DNA from: JAAYBG01 sp964411675 | GTDB taxonomy: Bacteria; Bacillota_I; Bacilli_A; ML615J-28; CAG-698 | DNA: 47,493 bases | Direction of reading: 5' to 3' | NCBI GenBank assembly: GCA_964411675.1 | Contig: CAYPLR010000009.1 | Location: forward strand, 1-47,493 | Shown here: positions 8,336 to 16,669 of the stretch, piece by piece | Layout: every line of letters starts with the position of its first letter | Numbering within the stretch: the stretch's first letter is position 1 | Position numbers and translations under genes: made by a program | The notes under the pieces: model-generated | What the model saw: the letters and a program-made list of their open reading frames with translations, nothing else | What the model was told of the DNA's origin: nothing | Databases searched by the model: none

Positions 8336-9997
8336 ATGTTAACATCATTACTTGTGAAAAACTTTGCGATTATTGATAATATGAATATTGAATTTGCTGA
8401 TCAGATGACTGTATTAACGGGTGAAACAGGTGCTGGTAAATCTTTGATTATTGATGCCATTGGTTTATTATTTGCCAATCGTGCTTCATCAGAATTGGTT
8501 CGTCATGGGGAAACAAAAGCCGTTATCGAAGGTGTTTTTACGCAATTGAATCCAAAATTAATTCATATTCTCCAAGAAAAAGAAATTGAAATTACCGCGG
8601 ATGATGTTTTAACAATCAAAAGAGAAATCTACGATAGTGGAAAAAGCACTTGTAGAATCAATGAATATAGCGTAACTCTCGCAACATTATCAGAAATATC
8701 TGAATATATCGGAGATATTCATACTCAATTTGACACCCAAAAATTAACAGACCCAAAAAATTACTTGTCATTTATTGATGATGAACAGAGTAATCTATGG
8801 CTTTTAAATTACCAGGAAGAGTTAAGGAAACACCAACAAGTTTTAAAAGAGTACAATCGTTTGGTAGCCCAAGAAACCCAAGGGAAAGAGAAACTTTCTT
8901 TTTATCATTATCAAATTGATGAAATCGCAAAAGCCGCTATTAGTGTTACTGAAGAACAAGAACTTCATGAACGAGCTAATATCCTAAACAATTATGAAAC
9001 AATTGTTACTAATATGAATCAGTTTTGTGACTTATATGAAGATTATCATATTTTAGATCATATTTATGAAAGTTTATCACTTCTGAATAAAGTTGAAAAA
9101 TTTGATAAAAAATATACAGACTATCGAAGTCGAATTGAAGATAGTTACTATAATCTAAATGATGCAGTGACTGAGATTTTAGCTGATTTCAAAAAAAGTG
9201 ACATTGATTTACAAGAATTAGAAGATATTAACCTTCGTTTAGGTCTTTACTCTGATTTAAAACGTAAATATAAAATGAACACAGGTGAAATTATTGCTTA
9301 TTATGAAAAAATCTCTGAAGAGATCAATCAAATAGAAAATTATGATGTAATAATCGCTGATTTAAAACAACAAGTAGATGAGAGTTATGATAAGACTTTA
9401 TCTTGGGGAAAGAAAATTAGCGAGTATCGCCAACAATTAGCGAATCAATTTGTAGAAAAAATCAAGTTTACATTACAAGATTTACAATTGAAAGATGTTC
9501 AGTTTGAAGTCGTTTTCTTACAAGAAAAGATTGAATTTAAAAAAGATGGCATTGATACCATCGATTTCATGATTTCTTTCAATAAAGGTGAACCAGTAAA
9601 ACCTCTTGCCAAGATAGCATCTGGTGGTGAATTATCTCGATTTATGCTTGCATTAAAAACCTTAGTTTCCCATAAATTAGAACTTCAAACACTCATCTTT
9701 GATGAAATTGATAATGGAGTTAGTGGTGAAATTGCATTTAGTATTGCTAGTAAAATCAAGGAAATTGCTTCCAATGCTCAAGTATTATGCGTAACTCATT
9801 TACCACAAGTAGCAGCAATTGCCAATCATCACTTAAAGATTAGTAAGAAAATTAACAATGATCGAACCGTAACCCAAATAGAAAATCTTGCTTATTTAGA
9901 GCGAGTCGATGAAATTGCGATGATGATTTCCAATGGTCAAATTACTACCGCTAGTAAAAACCTAGCAATAGAATTGCTAACGAATCAGAGTAATTAA
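8336..9997 (+). CDS. recN: DNA repair protein RecN
   Basis: 553 residues, the normal length for this SMC-like ATPase of double-strand-break repair. Walker A GETGAGKSLIIDAI is near residue 30, there is a long coiled middle (about 155-345), the ABC signature ASGGELSRFMLALK near residue 425, Walker B TLIFDEIDNGVSG near 455, and the H-loop VTHLPQVAA near 485. The start is 3 bp after the dxs stop, with AGGTGA overlapping that stop. tlyA and argR, often found between dxs and recN in Firmicutes, are absent. It is the last gene of its operon. Confidence 0.97.
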   Translation: MLTSLLVKNFAIIDNMNIEFADQMTVLTGETGAGKSLIIDAIGLLFANRASSELVRHGETKAVIEGVFTQLNPKLIHILQEKEIEITADDVLTIKREIYDSGKSTCRINEYSVTLATLSEISEYIGDIHTQFDTQKLTDPKNYLSFIDDEQSNLWLLNYQEELRKHQQVLKEYNRLVAQETQGKEKLSFYHYQIDEIAKAAISVTEEQELHERANILNNYETIVTNMNQFCDLYEDYHILDHIYESLSLLNKVEKFDKKYTDYRSRIEDSYYNLNDAVTEILADFKKSDIDLQELEDINLRLGLYSDLKRKYKMNTGEIIAYYEKISEEINQIENYDVIIADLKQQVDESYDKTLSWGKKISEYRQQLANQFVEKIKFTLQDLQLKDVQFEVVFLQEKIEFKKDGIDTIDFMISFNKGEPVKPLAKIASGGELSRFMLALKTLVSHKLELQTLIFDEIDNGVSGEIAFSIASKIKEIASNAQVLCVTHLPQVAAIANHHLKISKKINNDRTVTQIENLAYLERVDEIAMMISNGQITTASKNLAIELLTNQSN

Positions 9998-10023
9998 AAA
10001 AGCCGTTTTAAACGGCTTTTTTA
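9996..10023 (+). terminator. Terminator between recN and the convergent small gene
   Basis: AAAAAGCCGTTT and AAACGGCTTTTTT flank a minimal loop, with A- and T-runs on both sides. It can work in both directions, ending recN and the minus-strand gene that stops at 10032. Confidence 0.9.
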
Positions 10024-10031
10024 TCATTTTA

Positions 10032-10226
10032 TTACATTTGCGTTAATAAATAAATTAAAGCAATGATACCACCAAATAAAGTAATGAAAGAAATTGCGAT
10101 TGCAAAAATTTTTCCAAGCAAAGTATTGTTTGGACTTTTTTGTAATTCAACTTCGATTCCACCATCTATCTTGGTTTTGGTTTTAATAAAAGGTTTTTTT
10201 TCTTGTTCATTCTTATTCTTTTTCAC
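10032..10226 (-). CDS. Small single-pass membrane protein, unknown function
   Basis: 64 residues from GTG at 10226, preceded by GAGGTG at about six bases; an earlier in-frame GTG at 10235 lies inside that ribosome site and is rejected. The N-terminal 35 residues are very lysine-rich and hydrophilic, then one hydrophobic helix (IFAIAISFITLFGGIIALIYLL) of about 22 residues closes the protein: a tail-anchored shape with a cytoplasmic basic domain. No family is recognised. It is convergent with recN, and its promoter overlaps that of dinB. Confidence 0.65.
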   Translation of the reverse strand: MKKNKNEQEKKPFIKTKTKIDGGIEVELQKSPNNTLLGKIFAIAISFITLFGGIIALIYLLTQM

Positions 10227-10244
10227 TTTTATCACCTCGATGAA

Positions 10245-10279
10245 TATGTTATAATATTTACAATAAGTATTATAACATA
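10245..10279. promoter_or_regulatory. Face-to-face promoters of the small membrane gene and dinB within a 12-bp inverted repeat
   Basis: TATGTTATAATA at 10245-10256 is matched by its exact reverse complement at 10268-10279, with an 11-bp spacer. Each arm is an extended -10 (TGTTATAAT): the left arm reads rightward to dinB (start 10305), the right arm reads leftward to the 10226 gene. Both predicted transcript starts fall near 10262, so two polymerases could not occupy the site together. No good -35 is seen on either side. Confidence 0.6.
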
Positions 10280-10304
10280 ATGATTTAAAAAAGGAAAGAA
10301 AAAA

Positions 10305-11543
10305 ATGAAAACTTCACGAATAATTTTACATATTGATATGAATTGCTTTTTTGCTTCTTGTGAGATTGCAGAAGACCCAGAATTATTAAAGAAGCCCATT
10401 GTCATTGCTCATGATGATCCATTCCAACGAAGTATCGTCTTAACGGCTAGTTATGAAGCTCGATCTTATGGAATAAGAACAACCATGCAAGTTCGTGAAG
10501 CGTTTCAATTGTGTAAAGACATCCTTGTTATTGAACCTGATATGGAACTTTATGTTTCTTATTCAGAAAAATTCTATCAGTATTTGTTAACCATTACCAA
10601 AAAAGTGGAAATGGCAAGCATAGATGAAGCTTATGTTGATGTTTCTGATTATCAAGGAGATGTCGTAGCGTTGGCTAATAAAATACAAACGGATTTATTG
10701 AAAGATCTTCGCTTACCTTGTAGTATCGGAATTGCTCCCAATAAATTTCTTGCTAAAATGGCAAGTGATATGAAGAAACCACTCGGAATTACTATTCTTC
10801 GCAAACGGGAATTACATCAATATCTATGGCCATTGCCCATTGAAACAATGCAAGGAGTTGGTAAGAAAACGGCACCAAAACTGCAAAGCTGTGGTTTTAA
10901 AACCATTGGTGATCTCGCAAATCCTAATAATTTTACTCTACTGAAACAAAAATTAGGGAATATCTATGCAACTAGTCTTCACCAACGCGCGAATGGAATT
11001 GATGAATCAGAAGTTGATTATTCTGGAGGTTCAGAAGTGGGTTCCGTATCCAATTCTCACACTTTTGATCGTAATATTTATGAGGAAAAAATTTTAAAGG
11101 ATACTTTGAAGATATTAGTAAATTCTGTTGCTAATCGATTGCAAAAAAAGAATTTAAAAGCTTATACGATTGGATTACAACTAAAGTACGCTAATTTTCG
11201 TCAAATCAATCGAAGTCAAAGTTTAGAAAATCCTACAAATGATGAAACTGATATTTATAAGATTACGGAAGCTATTCTCGATGAAAATTTTGAAGAAGGG
11301 CTTTATGATGTTGATAATCGTCGTGACAATAATTGCATTCGATTAATTGGTGTTTTCGCAAATCGTGTTGTCGAATCGAAAGAACAACCCATCCAACAAA
11401 TTACTATTTTTGATAACCTAACAGAATTAGAAAAGAAAGCGGAATTAAAGAAAATTCTCGATGGGGTTAAAACAAAATTTGGGACGACTTCGATTAACCA
11501 AGGTTACTATGAATATCAAAATTCGAAACAAAAGACAGAGTAA
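10305..11543 (+). CDS. dinB: DNA polymerase IV
   Basis: 412 residues. Y-family translesion polymerase with no proofreading domain. Catalytic acidic residues are in HIDMNCFFASCE (residues 9-20) and ASIDEAYVDVS (near 105). Helix-hairpin-helix thumb elements QGVGKKTAPKLQSCG follow, then the little-finger domain. A sliding-clamp binding motif, QITIF, is at residues 365-369. The start has AAGGAAAG upstream. There is no LexA-type box in the promoter; instead there is the symmetric double promoter shared with the 10226 gene. No terminator follows, and cvfB has its own promoter. Confidence 0.96.
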   Translation: MKTSRIILHIDMNCFFASCEIAEDPELLKKPIVIAHDDPFQRSIVLTASYEARSYGIRTTMQVREAFQLCKDILVIEPDMELYVSYSEKFYQYLLTITKKVEMASIDEAYVDVSDYQGDVVALANKIQTDLLKDLRLPCSIGIAPNKFLAKMASDMKKPLGITILRKRELHQYLWPLPIETMQGVGKKTAPKLQSCGFKTIGDLANPNNFTLLKQKLGNIYATSLHQRANGIDESEVDYSGGSEVGSVSNSHTFDRNIYEEKILKDTLKILVNSVANRLQKKNLKAYTIGLQLKYANFRQINRSQSLENPTNDETDIYKITEAILDENFEEGLYDVDNRRDNNCIRLIGVFANRVVESKEQPIQQITIFDNLTELEKKAELKKILDGVKTKFGTTSINQGYYEYQNSKQKTE

Positions 11544-11559
11544 AAAAGACTATTAAAAA

Positions 11560-11579
11560 ATCACGAATCGTGATATAAT
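11560..11579 (+). promoter_or_regulatory. cvfB promoter with an operator-like palindrome
   Basis: TATAAT at 11574-11579 with TGA before it. A perfect palindrome, ATCACGA-A-TCGTGAT (11560-11574), fills the spacer and runs into the -10. It is not followed by a T-run, so it is not a terminator; a bound repressor there would block the promoter. Confidence 0.55.
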
Positions 11580-11605
11580 AGGATATAGATAAATGGAGAA
11601 GAATT

Positions 11606-12457
11606 ATGAATATCGGAAAAACAGAAAAATATTGCGTCGATCGCGAAACAAATTTAGGATATATATTAACAAAAGAGCATGATGAAGAAGAGTATTTCCT
11701 CCATCATAACGAATGCCAGGGGAAAAAATTATTTCCTGGAGATTATGTGGATGCTTTTCTTTATGTAGATAAGAAAAATCGGGTGGCGGCAACGCTTTGG
11801 AAACCACTGATCGATATGGATCATCCAGGGTTGGTAGAAGTTGTAGGGATTAATGATGACTTAGGTGTTTTCATTAGTATTGGAATTAGTAAAGACGTTT
11901 TACTTTCCAGCGATGATTTACCTTTAAAAAAGAACTTATGGCCTAGAATTGGAGATAAAATCATTTCCATTTTACGCACTAAAAATAATAAATTAATTAT
12001 TAAGATTGCAAATAAAGAACAAATTTTAGGAGCTAAAGGAGAAGAAGTCCTTACCGAAAATGGTAAGTTTCCTGCTTATGTTTACCGAATTACTCCTGAT
12101 GGAATTAATGTAGTTACCGAAGGGATGAATGTTGTTTTTATCTATCGTACGAATATGCGACGTGAGTATCGCTTAGGAGAAAAAGTAGAAGTAAGAATTA
12201 TCAAGAAGAATGAAGAAGATTATAGTGGTTCTTTGATAGAAAACAAAGAATTTCAAATAAAAGATGATCGAAAAACAATATTAGAATACTTACAAAATAA
12301 TAATGGTGTGATGCTAATTACAGAAAATAGTAGTCCTGAACTCATTAATCGCTTATTTAAAATGAGTAAAGCTGCTTTTAAAAAGGCACTAGGAAACTTA
12401 TATCGTGACCATATAATCGAAATAGAAGATGACAAAATTATTTTGCTTGAAGAATAA
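11606..12457 (+). CDS. cvfB: CvfB/YitL-family S1-type RNA-binding protein
   Basis: 283 residues, the family's usual length. CvfB proteins carry S1-like OB domains followed by a winged helix and bind RNA; in staphylococci loss alters virulence gene expression. Seen: a first OB domain (about 1-60, ...LGYILTKEHDEEEYFLHHNECQG), a second (about 70-140, VEVVGINDDLGVFISIG), an S1-like third (about 150-215, ...FPAYVYRITPDGINVVTEG), and a C-terminal winged helix with MSKAAFKKALGNLYRDHIIEIED. The start has GGAGAAG upstream. It is a single gene; the next promoter begins directly at its stop codon. Confidence 0.88.
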   Translation: MNIGKTEKYCVDRETNLGYILTKEHDEEEYFLHHNECQGKKLFPGDYVDAFLYVDKKNRVAATLWKPLIDMDHPGLVEVVGINDDLGVFISIGISKDVLLSSDDLPLKKNLWPRIGDKIISILRTKNNKLIIKIANKEQILGAKGEEVLTENGKFPAYVYRITPDGINVVTEGMNVVFIYRTNMRREYRLGEKVEVRIIKKNEEDYSGSLIENKEFQIKDDRKTILEYLQNNNGVMLITENSSPELINRLFKMSKAAFKKALGNLYRDHIIEIEDDKIILLEE

Positions 12458-12486
12458 TTGACATTTTTTTGATTATCCATTATAAT
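12458..12486 (+). promoter_or_regulatory. Consensus sigma-A promoter of the hisS operon
   Basis: TTGACA (12458-12463), 17 bp, TATAAT (12481-12486): a perfect consensus at both hexamers. The -35 begins on the base after the cvfB stop. The transcript is predicted to start near 12493. Confidence 0.9.
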
Positions 12487-12492
12487 ATTACT

Positions 12493-12706
12493 AATTTAAA
12501 AGATTTATGAAGAAGAAAAGTACTTGTTTGATGAGGTTTAGAGAGAGCTGTTGGTGAAAAAGCTTACTATAAGAATAAGGAAAGACACTTTGGAGATCGA
12601 TAAATGATTTAGGTATAAAAGTGCATCACCAAAAAGGTGATGAATTAAGGTGGCACCGCGGAATTATTCGTCCTTAAGAGAGGTCTCTTTTAAGGACTTT
12701 TATTTT
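12493..12706 (+). ncRNA. T-box riboswitch leader of hisS-aspS
   Basis: Uncharged-tRNA-sensing leader. Seen in order: AGTA (12520-12523), the AG-bulge/distal region AGAGAGCTGTTGGTGAAA (about 12542-12559), the specifier region GAAAGACAC (12580-12588), a hairpin GCATCACC-AAAAA-GGTGATG (12623-12642), the T-box AAGGTGGCACCGCGG (12647-12661) and the terminator at 12670-12706. The specifier region holds GAC (Asp, 12584-12586) overlapping CAC (His, 12586-12588). In the antiterminator bulge TGGC the last base is C, which pairs with discriminator G73, as in bacterial tRNA-Asp; tRNA-His usually has C73. This favours Asp control. Confidence 0.93.
12670..12706 (+). terminator. T-box regulated terminator
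   Basis: GTCCTTAAGAGA pairs with TCTCTTTTAAGGAC, with a small bulge, followed by TTTTATTTT. The left arm also completes the antiterminator with the T-box sequence, so the two structures exclude each other. Confidence 0.9.
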
Positions 12707-12724
12707 AAAGATAGGAGTGGAATT

Positions 12725-13993
12725 ATGAATTATCAAAAAATAAAAGGAACACTAGATTTTTACCAACAAGAAGCAACAAAAATGCGCTTTATTGAAACAA
12801 AGGCCAAGGAGATATTAAAAACTTTTGGTTTTGAAGAAAGCATCACTCCAATTATTGAAATGACTGATGTTTTTGTTCGTAGTTCTGGGGAAAGTAGTGA
12901 CATCGTTAATAAAGAAATGTATACTTTTTTGGATCGAGGAAACAGGAGTATCACCCTACGTCCCGAAGGAACTGCTTCTGTGGTTCGAAGTTTTCTTGAA
13001 AATAAATTATACATCAATTCTCCAGTCACAAAACTGTATTACTGTGGACCAATGTTCCGTTATGAGCGACCTCAAAAAGGACGTTATCGACAGTTCATGC
13101 AATTTGGTGTTGAAGTTTTTGGTGAAGGAAGTCCATTTTTGGATGCTGATATCATTATTAGTGCTTATACTTTACTAAGTACGCTGGGAATTAGAGGAAT
13201 TAAGTTAAAAATCAATACTATTGGTGATTTTACTTCGCGTGTTAATTATGCTACGAAATTACAAGATTACTTTTCCAATCAGATGGATGACTTTTGTGAA
13301 GATTGTAAAAAAAGATTGGCTAAGAACCCATTACGAATTCTTGATTGTAAAGTAGATTCAGGAAAAGATATTGTTAAAAACGCGCCAAAAATTAAAGATA
13401 GCTTGTCAGAAGCTTCCCTTGCTCATTTTAAAGAGGTTACGACGATCTTATCAATGATGCGAATTCCTTATGAAATAGAAGATACACTGGTACGAGGATT
13501 AGATTATTATACCGATACTGTTTTTGAATTTATCCTTGATACAGGGGATGATCTACAAGGTTTAGCCATTTGTGGAGGAGGAAGATATGCCGATTTAGTG
13601 AAAAACTTTGGCGGACCTGATATTTCTGGGATTGGCTATGCATTTGGACTGGAACGAATCATGATGGTTATGACGAATCAAAATCTATTTATGGATATCG
13701 ATAAGAAAACAGATATATTTATCATTAGTTTAGATGAAGAATCAAAAAGACTTGGATTAGAGTTTGCTAACGAATTGCGAACGGAACAAATGGTTGTGGA
13801 GATGGATTATAAAAACTACTCTTTAAAGCAACAATTCAAGTTAGCAGAAAAATTAAATCCAAAACTTATTATCATTATAGGTGAAGAAGAACGACAAAGC
13901 GGCATCTTTACCATCAAAGATACACAAAATAATACACAAGAAAAAGTAAAAAAGGAGAATATAGGGAACTATATTAAAAGTAAAAAACTATGA
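12725..13993 (+). CDS. hisS: Histidyl-tRNA synthetase
   Basis: 422 residues, the typical bacterial HisRS length. Class II motifs: motif 1 near residues 45-80, motif 2 PMFRYERPQKGRYRQFMQFGVE (about 105-126), the HisRS-specific RGLDYYTDTVFEF (about 258-270), and motif 3 GGGRYADL...GIGYAFGLERI (about 283-310), followed by the anticodon-binding domain. The start at 12725 is chosen for GGAGTGG at 12714-12720; the frame is open further upstream, but only through the T-box terminator. It ends ATGA, overlapping aspS by 4 bp. Confidence 0.97.
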   Translation: MNYQKIKGTLDFYQQEATKMRFIETKAKEILKTFGFEESITPIIEMTDVFVRSSGESSDIVNKEMYTFLDRGNRSITLRPEGTASVVRSFLENKLYINSPVTKLYYCGPMFRYERPQKGRYRQFMQFGVEVFGEGSPFLDADIIISAYTLLSTLGIRGIKLKINTIGDFTSRVNYATKLQDYFSNQMDDFCEDCKKRLAKNPLRILDCKVDSGKDIVKNAPKIKDSLSEASLAHFKEVTTILSMMRIPYEIEDTLVRGLDYYTDTVFEFILDTGDDLQGLAICGGGRYADLVKNFGGPDISGIGYAFGLERIMMVMTNQNLFMDIDKKTDIFIISLDEESKRLGLEFANELRTEQMVVEMDYKNYSLKQQFKLAEKLNPKLIIIIGEEERQSGIFTIKDTQNNTQEKVKKENIGNYIKSKKL

Positions 13994-15735
13994 GAACTCA
14001 TAATAATGGTGAATTAAGAATCAATAATGTTGGCGAAAATGTGGTATTGGCTGGTTGGGTAGCCAAGAAAAGGAACTTAGGGGGGTTAATCTTTGTTGAT
14101 TTACGGGACCGTCAAGGAATTACTCAAGTAGTTTGTAAACCAGAGAATAAAAATTATGCTATTTTAGAAAATGTAAAAAACGAATATGTAATTAAAGTTG
14201 TTGGTAAGGTCATTGAAAGAGAAAGTAAAAACAAAAATATACCAACTGGAGAAATAGAAGTCGATTGCTCCGAAATTGTTGTTCTTAGTGAATCAGAGCC
14301 AACTCCGATGATTATTGCGGATGAAACAGATGCTCTAGAAGATGTACGAATGAAATATCGTTATCTTGACTTACGTCGTCCAATGATGCAAAAAAACTTA
14401 ATATTACGTCACAATATTACAAAATCAGTTCGTAATTATTTTGATGCAAAAGATTTTATCGAAGTAGAAACTCCTGTGTTTGGTAAAACAACTCCAGAAG
14501 GAGCTCGTGATTACTTGGTACCTTCCCGAGTAAATCCTGGTAAATTTTATGCATTACCTCAATCACCACAATTATATAAACAATTATTAATGGTAGCAGG
14601 ATTAGAAAAATATTACCAAATCGTAAAATGCTTCCGTGATGAAGATTTACGTGCTGATCGTCAAATGGAATTCACTCAAATCGATGTTGAAATGAGTTTT
14701 ATCGATGAAGAGCAAGTTTATCAAGTCATTGAAGGTATGTTGAAGAAAATAATGAAAGAAACAAAAAATGTTGATATTGTAACTCCTTTCCCAAGAATTA
14801 CTTTTGAAGAATCCATGGAGCGTTTTGGAAATGATAAGCCTGATGCTCGTTTTGGGATGGAATTACAAACCATTACTGAAATTGTAAAAGACGTTGATTT
14901 TAGTCTATTCAAAAATACAATCGCTGATGGTGGTATTGTAAAAGGATTTAATGCTAAACATGCTGCTAGCAAATATTCAAGAAAAGAAATTGATCGTTTA
15001 ACGGAAGAAGTTAAAAAATATAAAGCAAAGGGATTATTATGGATTAAGTTTGAAAACAATACTTTATCTGGACCAGTTGCTAAATATTTAACACCAGAAG
15101 TTTCTAATCAATTGATTCATGCATTAAGCATTGAAGAAAGTGATGTTATTTTTGTTGTTGCTGATCAAAAGAATGTTGTCAATGCTAGTTTGGCTTACTT
15201 AAGAAACTTACTTGGAAAAGAATTAAATTTAACGGATCCAAACAAATTTGCTTATTTATGGGTTAATAATTGGCCGTCTTTTGAATTTGATGAAACAGAA
15301 CAACGCTATGTTGCAGCTCATCATCCATTTACTTCTCCAAAAGATGAATTTAAAGATATGTTATTAACACATCCAGAAAAATGCTATTCAAAATGTTATG
15401 ATATTGTTTTAAATGGGTTTGAATTAGGTAGTGGTTCTATCAGAATTCATGACCAAAAAGTCCAATCAGATATGTTTAGAGCCATTGGATTAACAGAAGA
15501 AGAAATTAAACAAAAATTTGGTTACTTTGTCGATGCTTTAAAATTTGGTACTCCACCACATGGTGGAATTGCGCTTGGATTAGATAGATTAGCTATGCTT
15601 TTATCAAATTCACCTTCCATTCGTGATGTCATCGCTTTCCCTAAGAGTGCAAACGCCATTTGCCCAATGAGTGATGCTCCAACTCCAGCCAGTGAAGCTC
15701 AATTAAAAGAATTAAAGTTAGAAATTAGAAAATGA
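13990..15735 (+). CDS. aspS: Aspartyl-tRNA synthetase
   Basis: 581 residues, the bacterial type with the inserted GAD domain. Seen: N-terminal OB anticodon-binding domain (LAGWVAKKRNLGGLIFVDLRDRQG), FIEVETPVFGKTTPEGARDYLVPSR, motif 2 KCFRDEDLRADRQMEFTQIDVEMSF (split by conserved R and E contacts), a GAD insert (about 270-400), HHPFTSP and motif 3 GIALGLDRLAMLLS near the C-terminus. It is coupled to hisS by a 4-bp overlap and to tcdA by another. There is no sign whether it is discriminating or not; no gatCAB is present in the window to settle that. Confidence 0.97.
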   Translation: MRTHNNGELRINNVGENVVLAGWVAKKRNLGGLIFVDLRDRQGITQVVCKPENKNYAILENVKNEYVIKVVGKVIERESKNKNIPTGEIEVDCSEIVVLSESEPTPMIIADETDALEDVRMKYRYLDLRRPMMQKNLILRHNITKSVRNYFDAKDFIEVETPVFGKTTPEGARDYLVPSRVNPGKFYALPQSPQLYKQLLMVAGLEKYYQIVKCFRDEDLRADRQMEFTQIDVEMSFIDEEQVYQVIEGMLKKIMKETKNVDIVTPFPRITFEESMERFGNDKPDARFGMELQTITEIVKDVDFSLFKNTIADGGIVKGFNAKHAASKYSRKEIDRLTEEVKKYKAKGLLWIKFENNTLSGPVAKYLTPEVSNQLIHALSIEESDVIFVVADQKNVVNASLAYLRNLLGKELNLTDPNKFAYLWVNNWPSFEFDETEQRYVAAHHPFTSPKDEFKDMLLTHPEKCYSKCYDIVLNGFELGSGSIRIHDQKVQSDMFRAIGLTEEEIKQKFGYFVDALKFGTPPHGGIALGLDRLAMLLSNSPSIRDVIAFPKSANAICPMSDAPTPASEAQLKELKLEIRK

Positions 15736-16421
15736 ACGACCGCTTCATTCGATTACAAGCCTTACTAGGAGAGAACAAGTTAAAAAAAATAATCAATGCC
15801 AAAGTAGCCGTAATTGGTTTAGGTGGCGTTGGCGGAGAAGCTTGTTTAGCACTTGCAAGGTCTGGTGTGGGGACACTCATTATTCAAGATTTCGACAAAG
15901 TTACCATTTCCAATTTTAATCGACAAGTGGTGGCTTATACGGATACCATGGATCAATCAAAGGTTGAAGTAATGGCTGCGATGATTCATAGGATCAATCC
16001 CGATTGTCATGTCATCCCTTTACAGGAATGTTTTAATGAATCGAGTAACCTATTTACCTATGATTTTCAATATCTAGTCGATGCTATTGATCAAGTGGAT
16101 GATAAAATATTGTTAATGAAACAATGTATCAATCATCAAGTTACCTTCATTAGTTCAATGGGAACAGCTAAAAAGATGGACATTCAAAAATTAGCTATCA
16201 CTGACATTACAAAAACGACCTATGATCCTTTGGCAAGAATCATCCGAAAACGACTACGAGAAGAAGGCATAACAGAAAAGGTTCCCGTTCTTTCCTCTAC
16301 CGAAGAACCATTAGTAGAGGGAAAAATACTGGCTTCCTATATGCCAGTTACTGCATCAGCAGGACTAATGCTCGCTGATTACATTCTTAAAAAAATAATA
16401 AGTGAAGGGGAAACGATATGA
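15732..16421 (+). CDS. tcdA: tRNA threonylcarbamoyladenosine dehydratase (TcdA/CsdL type)
   Basis: 229 residues. E1/ThiF-fold ATP-dependent enzyme that cyclises t6A37 of tRNA to ct6A. Seen: the nucleotide-binding loop GLGGVGG (residues 29-35), IQDFDKVTISNFNRQ (the conserved D-x-V-x-x-S-N-x-x-R-Q), a VDAIDQVDDK motif near 118, and SSMGTAKKMDIQKLAITDITKTTYDPLAR. There are no zinc Cys pairs of the MoeB type, which supports TcdA over ThiF. It lies in a tRNA-centred operon, overlapping aspS by 4 bp and the next gene by 4 bp. Confidence 0.88.
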   Translation: MNDRFIRLQALLGENKLKKIINAKVAVIGLGGVGGEACLALARSGVGTLIIQDFDKVTISNFNRQVVAYTDTMDQSKVEVMAAMIHRINPDCHVIPLQECFNESSNLFTYDFQYLVDAIDQVDDKILLMKQCINHQVTFISSMGTAKKMDIQKLAITDITKTTYDPLARIIRKRLREEGITEKVPVLSSTEEPLVEGKILASYMPVTASAGLMLADYILKKIISEGETI

Positions 16422-16669
16422 TTCTAACAAGTTGGTTATTACAAGCAGGAATCATCTTTGGTGTGATTGCTTTATTCTTGATTACCTTTATCTTGAATAA
16501 AAGAACAAAAGCCCCAAAGGGAGTAGAGCTTCCGGATAAATGTGAAGTTTGTCAATCACCCGATTGTTTAGTAAAATTGAGTGATATTGATAAAATAAAA
16601 TCGGAATTAAAACAGCAGTTAGAACAAGACTGCTCGTTAGAGGAGGATAAAAATAGTGAAAAGAAATGA
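16418..16669 (+). CDS. Small membrane protein with a Cys cluster, unknown
   Basis: 83 residues. One membrane helix (about 3-27, SWLLQAGIIFGVIALFLITFIL), then a basic stop (NKRTK) and a cytoplasmic tail with CEVCQSPDC (three Cys in nine residues) and one more Cys near residue 73 (EQDC), followed by a charged coil. The Cys spacing could bind a metal or form a disulfide. It has GAAGGGGAAA upstream, overlaps tcdA by 4 bp and comEB by 14 bp. No family is recognised. The position inside a tight operon supports translation. Confidence 0.7.
   Translation: MILTSWLLQAGIIFGVIALFLITFILNKRTKAPKGVELPDKCEVCQSPDCLVKLSDIDKIKSELKQQLEQDCSLEEDKNSEKK

Noticed and set aside
12677..12684. AGAGAGG in the T-box terminator as another copy of the intergenic element
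   Set aside because: It is part of the terminator stem and lacks the TTCAT/ATGAA dyad.
12650..12724. An N-terminal extension of HisRS beginning at 12650
   Set aside because: It would be translated from the T-box and its terminator; the ATG at 12725 has the ribosome site and gives the family's N-terminus.
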